NCBI RefSeq assembly: GCF_900696045.1
Contig: NZ_LR216287.1
Span: forward strand, 2,027,854-2,091,853
DNA length: 64,000 bases
Reading direction: 5' to 3'
Origin: Candidatus Nitrosocosmicus franklandus
GTDB lineage: Archaea > Thermoproteota > Nitrososphaeria > Nitrososphaerales > Nitrososphaeraceae
Of this stretch, positions 17,955 to 27,419 are shown in pieces. Below the pieces are notes generated by a model. It ran no database searches. It saw only the letters and a list, made by a program, of their open reading frames with translations, and was not told where the DNA came from. A program made the translations under genes and the position numbers. The first letter of the stretch is position 1, and each line of letters opens with the position of its first letter.

Positions 17955-18473
17955 GTGTGTGCGGATCAGATTGAATTAGCTGTCTTGATGTATAGACAGG
18001 ATGATCCTCAAAAGTGCACCGCCTCCAGGCTGGTTAAATTTCGCTTAGCCAATGAAGTGCGACGGATTCCTAACTCGTTTGTAGTACTAAACCCTTATTC
18101 GGACAAACTCCTAACAGCGTCTGATGCAATGCGCTTTAAGGGGATCTGTGGAATCGATTGTTCATGGAATCTTGCTTCAAAAGTAATCCGGGGTTCAAAA
18201 AAATACACGAATAACAGGAAACTTCCCGCACTATTAGCTGGGAACCCTACAAATTACGCTAAATTAGGAATGCTTTCTACTGTTGAGGCTATATCTGCTG
18301 CTCTTTATATTATGGGTTATAAATCAAAATCTAACGACATTTTGAATAAATTCAAATGGGGTCATACTTTTATGGATCTAAATTTAGATATTCTGGAAGA
18401 TTATTCTAAAGCTTTTGATGAGGACGCGTTAAGAGTTATTGAGAAGGAATACTTTCCAAATTATTTTTTATAA
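17955..18473 (+). CDS. tsr3: Tsr3-like rRNA aminocarboxypropyltransferase
   Basis: The 172-residue protein matches the Tsr3/DUF367 family, which transfers an aminocarboxypropyl group from SAM to a hypermodified uridine of small-subunit rRNA. Signature segments are CTASRLVKF, RIPNSFVVLNPYSDKLLTA, GIDCSWNLA and LLAGNPTNYAKLGMLSTVEA. Length is as expected. It starts with GTG 5 bp after the signal peptidase stop, so the two are probably one operon. Confidence 0.92.
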   Translation: MCADQIELAVLMYRQDDPQKCTASRLVKFRLANEVRRIPNSFVVLNPYSDKLLTASDAMRFKGICGIDCSWNLASKVIRGSKKYTNNRKLPALLAGNPTNYAKLGMLSTVEAISAALYIMGYKSKSNDILNKFKWGHTFMDLNLDILEDYSKAFDEDALRVIEKEYFPNYFL

Positions 18474-18478
18474 TCTAA

Positions 18479-18504
18479 AAAAGCTATCCATATGACCAGC
18501 TTTT
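18479..18504 (+). terminator. stem-loop after tsr3, possible terminator
   Basis: AAAAGCT (18479-18485) and AGCTTTT (18498-18504) form a 7-bp stem with a 12-base loop six bases after the tsr3 stop, ending in a T run. Archaeal termination relies mainly on T tracts, so the role is tentative. Confidence 0.4.
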
Positions 18505-18681
18505 AGCTTATGAATAGGTGGTATTAAATAACTCATCTTAACCTGAAAATATGGAAATTCATAATATGTATCTCTCATTGTTTAATCAAATCATATTCGA
18601 ATAGTATGGATTGATAGAGATTTTTGACAATTTGCCTGATGCCAACAAGATTAATAAACCGTTTTGAACGAATTTTATATA

Positions 18682-18972
18682 TGTGAGCTAGCGGGCAAGT
18701 TACTTCATTATTACGAAGAGGAAACTCCTCCCTCACAACGGGTACCTGAATTAGCGATAATTAGAAGGAGACTTCTGGCAACGAAATAGAAAAGTATTCA
18801 GTAGAAATCTGAAGCGATGATGACTAATAATCTGAGTGATTTCTACTAGAAATGAAACTGTCGTCCCAGGTAGAGAAAGGCCAAACGGAGTAATATTCCC
18901 GTGTTTATACTCAGGTAGGCTGCTTAGCTGAATCTTGCCTAAAACAAAAGGAGGGTTACTACTAGCACACAA
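18682..18972 (+). ncRNA. rnpB: RNase P RNA
   Basis: The 5' core motif GAGGAAACTCC (from about 18718) matches the conserved GAGGAAAGTCC of RNase P RNA. The diagnostic P4 helix forms between AACTCCTCC (18723-18731) and GGAGGGTT (18950-18957), with the single bulged T in the expected place. The ends pair as well: TGTGAGCTAG (18682-18691) with CTAGCACACA (18962-18971). A TATA-like box (TTTATATA) lies just upstream. It is the catalytic RNA that trims tRNA 5' leaders. The exact 3' end is uncertain. An inverted repeat GGGATTCA/TGAATCCC (18977-18984, 19007-19014) follows and may be an end hairpin. Confidence 0.88.
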
Positions 18973-19082
18973 TTTGGGGATTCACACATAGTAAATATAC
19001 TAGGTCTGAATCCCATTATCTTTGGACTATGACAAACAAATAAACACCTAGGTGTGTTGATCATTTCTGCAAATATTTCAAG

Positions 19083-20246
19083 ATGTCTAAAGAAGCGGAA
19101 AAAAAGGACGACTGTAATTTGAATTATCCTGTACTGTTTCCTGGTAATGAATTATCTAAGAATTTGTCTAAAAAATATGGCTACAGGGAATGGATGATCT
19201 CTAGGTTTCTAAATTACATTCCCGAACCAAAGAAATTTTTGGAATATATTGATAACGAAGAAAATCTACATACTTACATAAGAGCAAACACGTTAAAGAT
19301 TGATCCATATGTTCTCAAAAAAAGACTGATTACTAAGGGCTTTCAATTAAAAGATACTCTGTTAGATGAAGTGTTTGAAGTAGTGACTACGCAACTTGAT
19401 CATTATCACAATTCATCATACAGATTCAATGAAAAAAGCGTTACTCGAAATGACGAAAATGTATGTTTTCAAAATTTATGTGATACTGTAAAAAATAACA
19501 ATATACAAAATCCTAAATTACCAAGCATTGGCTCAACAATTGAATATTTGAAAGGATATTACTACATCCAGGATTTAAGTTCGTGCATAGCCGTAAACGA
19601 ACTTGAGATTCCTTATTCAGAAAATCTTGCTGTATTGGATATGGCAGCAGCACCAGGTGGAAAAACTACTCATATTGCTCAAAAATTAAATAACAATGGA
19701 TTGATAGTAGCTTGTGAATCCAATCCCAAGAGACTTTCATCACTTGTCTATAATTTGTCTCGTTGTTTTGTAACAAATACCATGGTATTTAATTTACGTT
19801 CTGAAATGGTGGGAAATTTGGGAATAAAATTTGATAGAGTGCTTCTTGATGCACCATGTACTTGTGAAGGTATTATTCAAAAGGATGTTTCAAGAAAAAA
19901 AAGCCGGGAGCCCAAGGATCTAGAAATATGTAGTGAATTACAAAAAAAGTTGATCATTGCAGGATTCAATGTTCTAAAACCACATGGCCTAATGGTTTAC
20001 AGCACATGCTCTTTTGCACCAGAAGAAAATGAAGTGGTTATCCAATATTTGCTTGACAATTTCAATGATGCACTAATCGAACCAGTTCAGTTAGGATCAG
20101 ATGGACTAACAAATTTCAAGAATTTGGAGTTCACAGACAGGATGAACAAGACAAAAAGATTCTACCCCCATTTTCATGATACCAATGGTTTTTTTATAGC
20201 AAAAATAAGAAAGGAGTACGCCAATTCCAATGCCAACATATTATAG
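19083..20246 (+). CDS. NOL1/NOP2/Sun-family RNA (cytosine-5)-methyltransferase
   Basis: The 387-residue protein has an N-terminal RNA-binding part (about 1-150) and a SAM-dependent methyltransferase core. Motif I is DMAAAPGGKTTHIAQ (186-200). The catalytic cysteines of motifs IV and VI are in DAPCTCEG (Cys259) and YSTCSFAPEENE (Cys309). It should make m5C in tRNA or rRNA; which one cannot be told. The next gene, a PUA protein, overlaps its end by 17 bp, a pairing that suggests joint action on the same RNA. Confidence 0.93.
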   Translation: MSKEAEKKDDCNLNYPVLFPGNELSKNLSKKYGYREWMISRFLNYIPEPKKFLEYIDNEENLHTYIRANTLKIDPYVLKKRLITKGFQLKDTLLDEVFEVVTTQLDHYHNSSYRFNEKSVTRNDENVCFQNLCDTVKNNNIQNPKLPSIGSTIEYLKGYYYIQDLSSCIAVNELEIPYSENLAVLDMAAAPGGKTTHIAQKLNNNGLIVACESNPKRLSSLVYNLSRCFVTNTMVFNLRSEMVGNLGIKFDRVLLDAPCTCEGIIQKDVSRKKSREPKDLEICSELQKKLIIAGFNVLKPHGLMVYSTCSFAPEENEVVIQYLLDNFNDALIEPVQLGSDGLTNFKNLEFTDRMNKTKRFYPHFHDTNGFFIAKIRKEYANSNANIL

Positions 20247-20964
20247 ATCACCGAACGCTTTGGAAGAAACGATTCTAAAAAGAGCGTTTTCTCATTGGAG
20301 CATCTTTGACCTGTATAATAGAGAAAAATTAATTGTTTCGGATGTATCTGCAACTAATGCAAAAGAAGGGCTACCGGAAATTGAAAATATATCTATTTAC
20401 AATGCTGCCATATCTTCTGCCTATCGTTCTATGAATAAGAACAAAAAAATTAACAATAATTATAGTAATAGAAGTAGTGGTATCCGTCGTGACGACAATG
20501 GTACTGAATCTTTACTAAAGAGGGTTTTCCTTAGATCTAATCCTCAAGAAAGTGACAAATTGCTGTTAGAATTAGGTCCTGTTTCCGTGGGTATCCAAAT
20601 AGGTCTAATAAGAAAAAAGAAATTCTTGCCCGGATTAAATTTTGCAGAGCTTGTATTAAACCAACACAAAAGTAATAATAATACCGATCTTGAATTTCCT
20701 CATATAATTATCAATGAAAAAGCCGCCAACTTGGTTTGCTTTGGAAGGGATATAATGGGAAATTCTGTTATTTCTTTTTATGATGATGTTAAAGAAAACC
20801 AGTTGTTGATAATTTTAAATGAATACAAGGAGGTTTTGGGATTGGGTAGATCTAGATTTCCTGGACCATTGTTAAATCGTCCTAACATCGTTACTGTTGA
20901 TACTGTAGACAATATAGGTACCTTTTACTTACACAACGAAAACCAGAGCATAATAAAGAAATAA
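20230..20964 (+). CDS. PUA-domain protein (NIP7-like), partner of the NSUN methyltransferase
   Basis: The 244-residue protein has an N-terminal alpha/beta region with an Asn/Ser-rich loop (about 63-85) and a C-terminal PUA domain at about 155-240. Recognisable there are FPHIIINEKAANLVCFGRD and KEVLGLGRSRF. The architecture is like NIP7-type ribosome-biogenesis factors, which bind RNA through the PUA domain. The start overlaps the methyltransferase stop by 17 bp, so the two are translationally coupled. Confidence 0.8.
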   Translation: MPTYYRSPNALEETILKRAFSHWSIFDLYNREKLIVSDVSATNAKEGLPEIENISIYNAAISSAYRSMNKNKKINNNYSNRSSGIRRDDNGTESLLKRVFLRSNPQESDKLLLELGPVSVGIQIGLIRKKKFLPGLNFAELVLNQHKSNNNTDLEFPHIIINEKAANLVCFGRDIMGNSVISFYDDVKENQLLIILNEYKEVLGLGRSRFPGPLLNRPNIVTVDTVDNIGTFYLHNENQSIIKK

Positions 20965-21024
20965 AACTATTATTCTTGTTATGGCAAACTGAAAACAAAA
21001 ATGAAAGAAAAAATTTTTTCTTTC

Positions 21025-22086
21025 TTATTTTCGTGCTTTGAGCAATACAAGTACTGCAACACCGCCCATCATTGCTCCAAAAATTAAGAGTACCTGTATG
21101 GGAAAGCTTCCTGAGGAAGTAGCCACACCTTGAGGAGCATCTGCAGATACAAGGAGGTGCTCTGTTCCTGCTGAACCACCTGGCTGGATCTGAGAAAATC
21201 CGCCAATTTGAATCTGTCCACTTGGGGGTGCTGTTAAGCCATTTGCACTCACTGTTACTCCATCTATCTCTGATGATGCCGATGTTTCTTTTACTGTGTG
21301 TGTTCCCTCTCTAAAACTACTTTCGCCCAGAGAATAAATAGAAACTATTTCTGAATCTCCTTCTGACAAAGAAAATCCGTATCCTGCAGCGCCAGCCTGT
21401 GCTCCTGTAGCATCAAACAAAAAGTGCCAGTTATTCATAGAAACTCCAAATTCCTCAAAATCTAAGATAGGTGTGTTAAAAACTTCTGCTAAGGTAGTAT
21501 TTTGTATTTTTGATGCAACTTCTGGGACTAATTTTTCAAGACCACTCATTGGATGATTAACGTCAATTTGTCCATATTCCTGAGTATTTACAATCAGAGG
21601 TTCCTCCAATGCCATACCTCTCCAGTCAATATCAAGTAAAGATGATGAAGTTCCATTTGATTCTGTAACTAGATTAGTGATGGCTGGGTGCAATTCTACC
21701 TGATAAGAGATAGTTGCCGTGGTGGGTCCACCGTTGACCGTTGCACGATATTCCAAAGTTGCATTTGCGAACTCAACTAAACTTTGTTTTTGAGATAGCA
21801 AGTATTCATTTATCTTGTCTAAAACAGCAGTCATCCCATTGCTGCTATCTGAAGTATCCAGTGTAAATGAAATAGAATCTTTATTTCCAGCCAACATTTG
21901 TGCCAATGTACTATCTGCCGGATATCTCAATGTAATGATTCTGTCTCCAGTAAATGTTGCGTCAGCAGCATTTTTTGAAGGGGAAATTCCAGCTTCCAAC
22001 TGAATTGCAAAGCCTTGACCAAAAATTCCACTAAAAATAATGATTGCAGATACCAATACTGCGCAATGTAGAGAACTTAATTTCAA
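21025..22086 (-). CDS. secreted/cell-surface protein with C-terminal membrane anchor
   Basis: The 353-residue protein has a signal peptide (about 1-27, hydrophobic core AVLVSAIIIFSGIFG) and an extracellular beta-rich region with several N-glycosylation sequons. A Gly/Ser/Pro-rich stalk (about 285-330) and a C-terminal helix (about 332-350, LLIFGAMMGGVAVLVLL) followed by KARK complete it. The outside-facing topology and tail anchor suggest an envelope protein. I do not recognise a domain. It diverges from cofD. Confidence 0.8.
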   Translation of the reverse strand: MKLSSLHCAVLVSAIIIFSGIFGQGFAIQLEAGISPSKNAADATFTGDRIITLRYPADSTLAQMLAGNKDSISFTLDTSDSSNGMTAVLDKINEYLLSQKQSLVEFANATLEYRATVNGGPTTATISYQVELHPAITNLVTESNGTSSSLLDIDWRGMALEEPLIVNTQEYGQIDVNHPMSGLEKLVPEVASKIQNTTLAEVFNTPILDFEEFGVSMNNWHFLFDATGAQAGAAGYGFSLSEGDSEIVSIYSLGESSFREGTHTVKETSASSEIDGVTVSANGLTAPPSGQIQIGGFSQIQPGGSAGTEHLLVSADAPQGVATSSGSFPIQVLLIFGAMMGGVAVLVLLKARK

Positions 22087-22221
22087 TAATTACGAATTCC
22101 AATTTCCCTGTTTATAATCTTATTGAAATTTTCTCCTTAAAAGACAATTCGAAACAAATACCTTGTAATTAAAATAATTTTTTGAATTCTATTTGATAAA
22201 TTCGAAAAAAAATTATCAACT

Positions 22222-23223
22222 ATGTGTGAAGCACGTGAACAAGAAATAAAAAATGTGGAAAAGTATCCCCATTCATTGATTACCATTTTAGCAGGAGGAA
22301 CGGGTTCAGTAAAACTAGTTAGGGGATTATATAACGAATTTAAAAAAAATATCGGAGTCATATCAAACGTTGCCGACAATTTTTGGCATTACGGTCTGTA
22401 CATATGTCCTGATGTGGATACTATAATCTATGGACTAAGCAATCATTTAGACAAGAAAAGAGGCTGGGGTATAAAGAATGACACTTTTAATTTCCTTAAT
22501 CACATGAAATTACTTGGTGAAGAAGCCTGGTTTAATCTTGGTGACAAAGATCTTGCAACACATGTTCTTCGAACCCAGTTACTAAAAGAGGGCAAGAATC
22601 TCTCAGAAATTACTCGGTTACTATCACATAAATATGGTCTTGGAATTCCAATCGTGCCTGCATCCGATGTGCACTATGAAACAAACATGGTTACAAAAGA
22701 CGACCAAGTTTTTCATCTACAGGAATATTGGATTAAACATAAAGGAGCTTTGCCCCTCAAAGATATAGTTTACAAGAACGTTAAACTTGCTAAAATTAGC
22801 TTAGAATGCAAACGGATGCTTGAAAATTCAAAACTAATAGTTTTGGCACCCGGAAATCCCATATCTAGCATTGGTCCTATTATTGCGATCTCAGGGATGA
22901 AAAATATATTGCACAAACATAGAAACAAGGTTGTGATGGTATCCCCTCTTATCTCAAACAAGGCCTTTAGTGGACCAAGCGAAATATATATGAGAGCAAA
23001 AAATATTCAACCCGATATACGGGGATTAATTAATTTTTACTCAAAAATTTCTGCTAACATGATCTTTGATCGAGTTGACAAAAAAGAGGTTGAGGAAAAA
23101 ATAGGGACTACTTCTTATCCTCAGATAAATTTTTCCTATACTGACATACTAATGAATAATTCTCGTAAGGAACTGGCTTTGGCAAGTTATATTATTTCTG
23201 AATTTTGTCAAGACAGAAGATAA
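22222..23223 (+). CDS. cofD: 2-phospho-L-lactate transferase (CofD), F420 biosynthesis
   Basis: The 333-residue protein transfers the phospholactyl (or phosphoenolpyruvyl) moiety from its GDP-activated form to FO, giving F420-0 or its dehydro form. The N-terminal nucleotide-binding motif LAGGTGSVKLVRGL is at about 23-36. Other family segments are GDKDLATHVLRTQLL and VLAPGNPISSIGPI. Length is normal. The start codon of cofC lies 15 bp downstream, so these consecutive pathway genes form an operon. Confidence 0.95.
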   Translation: MCEAREQEIKNVEKYPHSLITILAGGTGSVKLVRGLYNEFKKNIGVISNVADNFWHYGLYICPDVDTIIYGLSNHLDKKRGWGIKNDTFNFLNHMKLLGEEAWFNLGDKDLATHVLRTQLLKEGKNLSEITRLLSHKYGLGIPIVPASDVHYETNMVTKDDQVFHLQEYWIKHKGALPLKDIVYKNVKLAKISLECKRMLENSKLIVLAPGNPISSIGPIIAISGMKNILHKHRNKVVMVSPLISNKAFSGPSEIYMRAKNIQPDIRGLINFYSKISANMIFDRVDKKEVEEKIGTTSYPQINFSYTDILMNNSRKELALASYIISEFCQDRR

Positions 23224-23238
23224 TAAAAGGTTGAATAA

Positions 23239-23982
23239 TTGGAAGATCCAAAAACTGCAATAATAATTCCAGTAAAGAGTTTTGAAAAGAGCAAGACACG
23301 TCTCAGTAGGTATCTAACGTTAGAACAACGAATAGAGCTTTGCCGTCATTTTGTAAATGATCTAGTCAAGAAAGTATCAAGACTTGAAAGGTGTCAAATC
23401 ATCTTTATTACAAATGAATTTATCAATCTACCGGATTCTCTTAGAGACAAATTTCTAACAATCGATGAAGGCATGAATTCGGGTGTAAACAAAGCTGTAT
23501 CGCTAGCAGATTCTTATATTACTAAAGCAGGATTTGACTCGTCTTTGGTGATTCCAATCGATATTCCTTTATTTAACCTCTCACAAATAAATGAAATTCT
23601 CCATTATTCTAAAGGTTTCAGAGAGGGAATTTGTATTGTCCCCTCGTATAGATATGACGGAACTAATATTCTATTAAGAAAACCTCACACAGTTATTGAG
23701 ACCAGCTATGATGACAATAGTTTTTTTAATCACTTAAGAAGAGGTATGGAAAAAGGCGTATCGGTTAAGGTTTTTGATTTTGAAAATCTAAAGACAGATG
23801 TCGATACAATTGAGGACATTATGCTCATTTTTAAAAAGTATGTGTTTACTACAAGTGAACAACTCAATAAAGTGGTAAATACTTCTCACCAGTCCAATTC
23901 AAAGATTATTTTGGAAAATAATAATAGTGCATTAAATTATCTCCTTGAAATTTTGAGCCAAAATCAAGATTTATGGTTATGA
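23239..23982 (+). CDS. cofC: 2-phospholactate guanylyltransferase (CofC)
   Basis: The 247-residue nucleotidyltransferase begins with TTG (MEDPKTAIIIPVKSFEKSK), and its N-terminus IIPVKSFEKSKTRLS is the family signature. A conserved Asp pair in VIPIDIPLF coordinates metal. SYRYDGTNILLRKP is the usual substrate loop. It activates 2-phospholactate (or PEP) with GTP for CofD, encoded directly upstream. The C-terminal 40 residues are extra and Asn/Ser-rich. Confidence 0.92.
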   Translation: MEDPKTAIIIPVKSFEKSKTRLSRYLTLEQRIELCRHFVNDLVKKVSRLERCQIIFITNEFINLPDSLRDKFLTIDEGMNSGVNKAVSLADSYITKAGFDSSLVIPIDIPLFNLSQINEILHYSKGFREGICIVPSYRYDGTNILLRKPHTVIETSYDDNSFFNHLRRGMEKGVSVKVFDFENLKTDVDTIEDIMLIFKKYVFTTSEQLNKVVNTSHQSNSKIILENNNSALNYLLEILSQNQDLWL

Positions 23983-24077
23983 TGAAAAGGATACAACTTT
24001 TGATTTATCATTCAAAATACTATCATTATATCTGTTGAAGATATTTATTAGTTGAAGGAGAATACTATTATCTACAA

Positions 24078-24458
24078 TTGTTAGCTAACATCATTGCAAT
24101 AGTTGTTATTTCGTTTATAGTTGTTGGATCCATGTGGGGAATTGGCAATTTATTGAACCCTCCTAGTGAAAATACTGTTCAAAAATCAAATGATACTATT
24201 TTGTTAGTGGCCCAGAATAACGCCTTTAACCAAACAAATCCCACTTTACATGTTAATGCTAATCAACCTACAAAACTCATAATCTTAAACAAGGATTTTG
24301 TAAAGCATGATTTCATTTCTGATGAATTAGGTATCAATACAGCCTATCTTAGTACAGAACAGGATTTTGTAACTGGAATTGCAAGCAATAAGACAGGCAA
24401 TTATACCTATTATTGTTCTTTTCATCCTGAAATGAGAGGAACAATTGAAATAGTATAA
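24078..24458 (+). CDS. membrane-anchored cupredoxin (type I copper protein)
   Basis: The 126-residue protein has an N-terminal transmembrane anchor (about 3-24) and a single blue-copper domain. Copper ligands are visible as His77 (KHDF), Cys113, His116 and Met119 (YYCSFHPEM). It faces the outside, where small copper proteins of ammonia-oxidising archaea are thought to carry electrons. TTG start. It lies 95 bp after cofC, too far to assume one operon. Confidence 0.9.
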   Translation: MLANIIAIVVISFIVVGSMWGIGNLLNPPSENTVQKSNDTILLVAQNNAFNQTNPTLHVNANQPTKLIILNKDFVKHDFISDELGINTAYLSTEQDFVTGIASNKTGNYTYYCSFHPEMRGTIEIV

Positions 24459-24947
24459 TCAACAATCACTTAGAGTAGTATCGTGAAGACTACTGGTTTC
24501 AAGCTAGATACGGTTTCTTCTGCCGTTGTTGCTGCCGCTGTTGATACTACTTGAGCCAACTACTCCATCCAACATGTCATGCCTTAGCATGCCCTTCTGT
24601 TTTGTATAGTTGCAATTATTTAACACCCTAAAATTTTTCTGACATGGTGGATACGATCCTTCTCTTGGAAGGGGGAACCTGGGCAGAGGTAAGGAGGTCA
24701 GAGGGGTGGACAAGCGAGTGAGCGAGTAAGCGAATGAATGAGTGACTGGATGAGTGAGTAAGAGAGATTGTTTGTTTATATGTACAAGCTAGTTGGATTT
24801 TTAGACCATGACAAATTATTGATTGCTTAAGCTAAAACAAATCTGTTTTCATATTACTTCCTTCATTCTTGAATCAAAGTTCAAATTACATCATTATTCT
24901 TACTAAGTAGCCTTTTAACTGTCTTAATATCATAATTGAATAATTCG
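24459..24947. other. intergenic region with tetranucleotide repeat
   Basis: Nearly 490 bases carry no gene I believe. The first part is G/C-richer than its surroundings; a reverse-strand 69-residue ORF there (24504-24713) is Pro/Leu/Arg-rich and looks like a chance frame. The middle holds an imperfect GAGT/GAGC repeat, and the right end should contain the promoter of the HemK-like gene. Confidence 0.5.
24713..24766. repeat. imperfect GAGT/GAGC tetranucleotide repeat
   Basis: About 54 bases are made of GAGT, GAGC, GAAT and GACT steps, a degenerate microsatellite in intergenic DNA. Confidence 0.75.
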
Positions 24948-25514
24948 ATGTACAAACCTGCGGAAGATACCTTTTTGATGGAAGATGTTGTAAAAAATTA
25001 CCGCGGAAATTTTGCTTTAGAAATTGGTATTGGTTCTGGATATTTGACTCGCAGATTGTGTTCTAACTTTGCCTTTGTAATCGGAACTGACCTCAATTTT
25101 GATTCAATTGTATATGCTAAAAACAATACGTTATTAACGAATAGTAATAAATTCCTTATTTGTACAGATCTCGGTTCCGCATTGAATTTTAAATTTGATC
25201 TAATAATTAGCAATCCTCCATACTTGCCTGCAGATACGGGATGGGGCTTTGAAGATAATACTGTACACGGCGGTAAAGAAGGGGTTGAATTAACCTTTCG
25301 AATAATATATTCTGCAAGGTCATTACTTCATGACGATGGCAAGATCTTGTTACTAAGATCGTCTCTTTCTAACATAAAAAAAATGGATAGTTTCATTGAT
25401 AAATTTTTTTTAAAAAAAAAAATTTTGGTTAGAAAAAATTTATTTTTCGAAATCTTGGAGGTAGTTGAGATAGCCGGAATAAAAAATATGTCTTCTGACA
25501 AGTACGAGGTTTAG
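24948..25514 (+). CDS. HemK/PrmC-like N5-glutamine methyltransferase
   Basis: The start MYKPAEDTFLM is the usual N-terminus of the archaeal/eukaryal Mtq2-HemK branch. A TTG four codons earlier (24936) is possible but less likely. SAM motif I is ALEIGIGSGYLTRR, and the glutamine-binding motif NPPY follows in LIISNPPYLPADTG. The approximately 188-residue single-domain length fits the archaeal form, which methylates the Gln of the GGQ motif in release factor aRF1. The target is inferred from the family. Confidence 0.88.
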   Translation: MYKPAEDTFLMEDVVKNYRGNFALEIGIGSGYLTRRLCSNFAFVIGTDLNFDSIVYAKNNTLLTNSNKFLICTDLGSALNFKFDLIISNPPYLPADTGWGFEDNTVHGGKEGVELTFRIIYSARSLLHDDGKILLLRSSLSNIKKMDSFIDKFFLKKKILVRKNLFFEILEVVEIAGIKNMSSDKYEV

Positions 25515-25653
25515 ATTGCTACGGCATCAATTAAAGTCATCTTAATAACAATAATAATAACGAATATGCAAATTAACTAACTAACTAACAAAGAAAGAAT
25601 GAAAGTTAATCAATGAAAAAGAAAAAAATCAAATTTCTTTTTTTTCACAAAGT

Positions 25654-26679
25654 TTATTTCTTGATTAGGGCCGCAGATTTTTGAGCTATTTCTTCAGCCA
25701 TTTTAGATAACGATGCTGAACCGCCCAGATCATATGTCAAATACTTGCCCTCATCGATGACTTGTTCTGTAGCTTTAAAAATCGCATCTGAAATATGTTT
25801 CTCTCCAAGATATTCGACCATCCATGCACCAGAGAGTATTGTTGCCGTTGGATTTACTTTGTCTTGTCTTGCATGTTTGGGCGCACTCCCGTGTGCCGGT
25901 TCAAACATGGCATAATTATCACCATAATTTCCAGAGTATACATTACCTATGGACCCTACATGACCTGAAGCACATTCCGAAATAATATCCATAAATAGGT
26001 TCGTACTAAGCAACAAACTGTCATTGAATCTTTCGGGATTTTTGACTAGTTGTTGTGTCATGTTGTCAATATAATATTCTTCAACTTCAATGTCTGGATA
26101 TTCCTTGTTTATTTCGGTGACCGCGTTCCAAAAAATACCATCGGTTTCCTTTAGAATATTGCGTTTTGTAATTGCAAATATTTTTTTAAACTCTTTTTGT
26201 TTTGCCAATTCGAATGCTTTCTTGACCACTCTCCTACAACCCTTTCCTGTGGTCTTTCTTATTGCTACGGCTGAATCATCACTCGTCTTAAATTCTATTC
26301 CTGCGTATAATCCTTCAGTTGATTCTCGCACACAAATGAAATTTAATTGTAATTTTGAAATCTTGTATGTTTTTATAGGACGAATATTTGCGTATAGTTG
26401 GAATTTCTGTCTTATGCTTACAGCTACGCTCCGGGGTGCATTGGGGTTTGGCACAGTAGTAGTCGGTCCTTTAAAACAAGCATCAGAATTTTTTAGAGTC
26501 TCCCACACCTCTTCTGAGATATATGAATTTCCTTTATTTTTTTCCCACCACTCAGAACCTGCGTCACATTTTATGAGTTCCACATTAGTATTACATGATT
26601 TCAGAACCTTGATCATTGCATCTACTAATTCAGGCCCAGTACCGTCACCATTAATTATAGCTGCTTTTTTATTGCTCAA
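25654..26679 (-). CDS. isocitrate/isopropylmalate dehydrogenase family protein
   Basis: The 341-residue beta-decarboxylating dehydrogenase has the substrate loop SVAVSIRQKFQLYANIRP, catalytic Tyr/Lys regions and the cofactor loop FEPAHGSAPKHARQDKVNP. The Lys-His after AP in that loop is closer to NADP-type isocitrate enzymes than to the Asp of LeuB. Length is compatible with either. Isocitrate dehydrogenase is my first choice, and 3-isopropylmalate or homoisocitrate dehydrogenase are alternatives; leuCD lie only 5 kb away. No signal peptide. Confidence 0.85.
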   Translation of the reverse strand: MSNKKAAIINGDGTGPELVDAMIKVLKSCNTNVELIKCDAGSEWWEKNKGNSYISEEVWETLKNSDACFKGPTTTVPNPNAPRSVAVSIRQKFQLYANIRPIKTYKISKLQLNFICVRESTEGLYAGIEFKTSDDSAVAIRKTTGKGCRRVVKKAFELAKQKEFKKIFAITKRNILKETDGIFWNAVTEINKEYPDIEVEEYYIDNMTQQLVKNPERFNDSLLLSTNLFMDIISECASGHVGSIGNVYSGNYGDNYAMFEPAHGSAPKHARQDKVNPTATILSGAWMVEYLGEKHISDAIFKATEQVIDEGKYLTYDLGGSASLSKMAEEIAQKSAALIKK

Positions 26680-26712
26680 ATAAATTCAAAAAGGATTTGA
26701 TGATATTCCTAT

Positions 26713-27315
26713 TTATTTTTTCAGTTCCTTTGAAACAAAATCAATTTTTCCAAAAAAAGTATTTGAGAATGGAGGGAACTGACTACTGTTAACTATTTTG
26801 GTAAATCCTCCTTTATCAGAATAATATGAGTATTGAATATCATAATCGGACAATTCCAAAGTGCTATTTACGTAATTACCTGCGGTAGTATTTTCTACTA
26901 ACGTAACTGTTTTGTTATCATATGCATAGATCTCCATCAGATCTGGGAGTGATAATTGGACCGGTCTAATGTATTGAACGTGCAATGTGTCTCCTACCGA
27001 GTCTGTATGGATAGGTTTCAAACATTCTTCACCTTTTTCATTTGGTTGTTTGCCTACGTTACCTGGAAGTAGATATTGTTTACCGTCTACAAATATCTGC
27101 ACCCTTGGATAAACATTGTAACTATCTAGTGAATGTGCTTTAAGGCAGACACTTAGTATCTCTGGAGGTGGTACTATCTGAGTAAATACTAATCCAAATA
27201 ATACTGCAGCACCTATAATTATCGGAGGTAATAACAGATCTTTTTTCCCCAACTTTTGAAAAAAATTCTTTCGTGGGGCCCCCTCTTTTATCTTCCTTTT
27301 GGGCACAAAAGTCAT
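26713..27315 (-). CDS. single-pass membrane protein of unknown function, 200 aa
   Basis: A basic N-terminus (PKRKIKEG, FFQKLGKK) precedes one transmembrane helix (about 28-47), so the remaining 150 residues face outside. That part is beta-rich, with two Cys (about 57 and 98) and several N-glycosylation sequons. I know no such family. It lies 33 bp upstream of the dehydrogenase gene on the same strand and may share its transcript. Confidence 0.75.
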   Translation of the reverse strand: MTFVPKRKIKEGAPRKNFFQKLGKKDLLLPPIIIGAAVLFGLVFTQIVPPPEILSVCLKAHSLDSYNVYPRVQIFVDGKQYLLPGNVGKQPNEKGEECLKPIHTDSVGDTLHVQYIRPVQLSLPDLMEIYAYDNKTVTLVENTTAGNYVNSTLELSDYDIQYSYYSDKGGFTKIVNSSQFPPFSNTFFGKIDFVSKELKK

Positions 27316-27419
27316 AATGTCCCTAATAATATAAATTCTTTAGAATGACTTTGATAGACGGATAAACAGACGGTAAAATAAAAACAATAAATGAATGTAC
27401 AGAGCTTAGAAGAACGCAG

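Noticed and set aside
18751-18972. Reverse-strand 73-aa ORF
   Set aside because: It lies inside the RNase P RNA, whose P4 and end helices account for the sequence.
24504-24713. Reverse-strand 69-aa ORF
   Set aside because: Pro/Leu/Arg-rich composition, no promoter or neighbour support, and it runs to the edge of a simple repeat.
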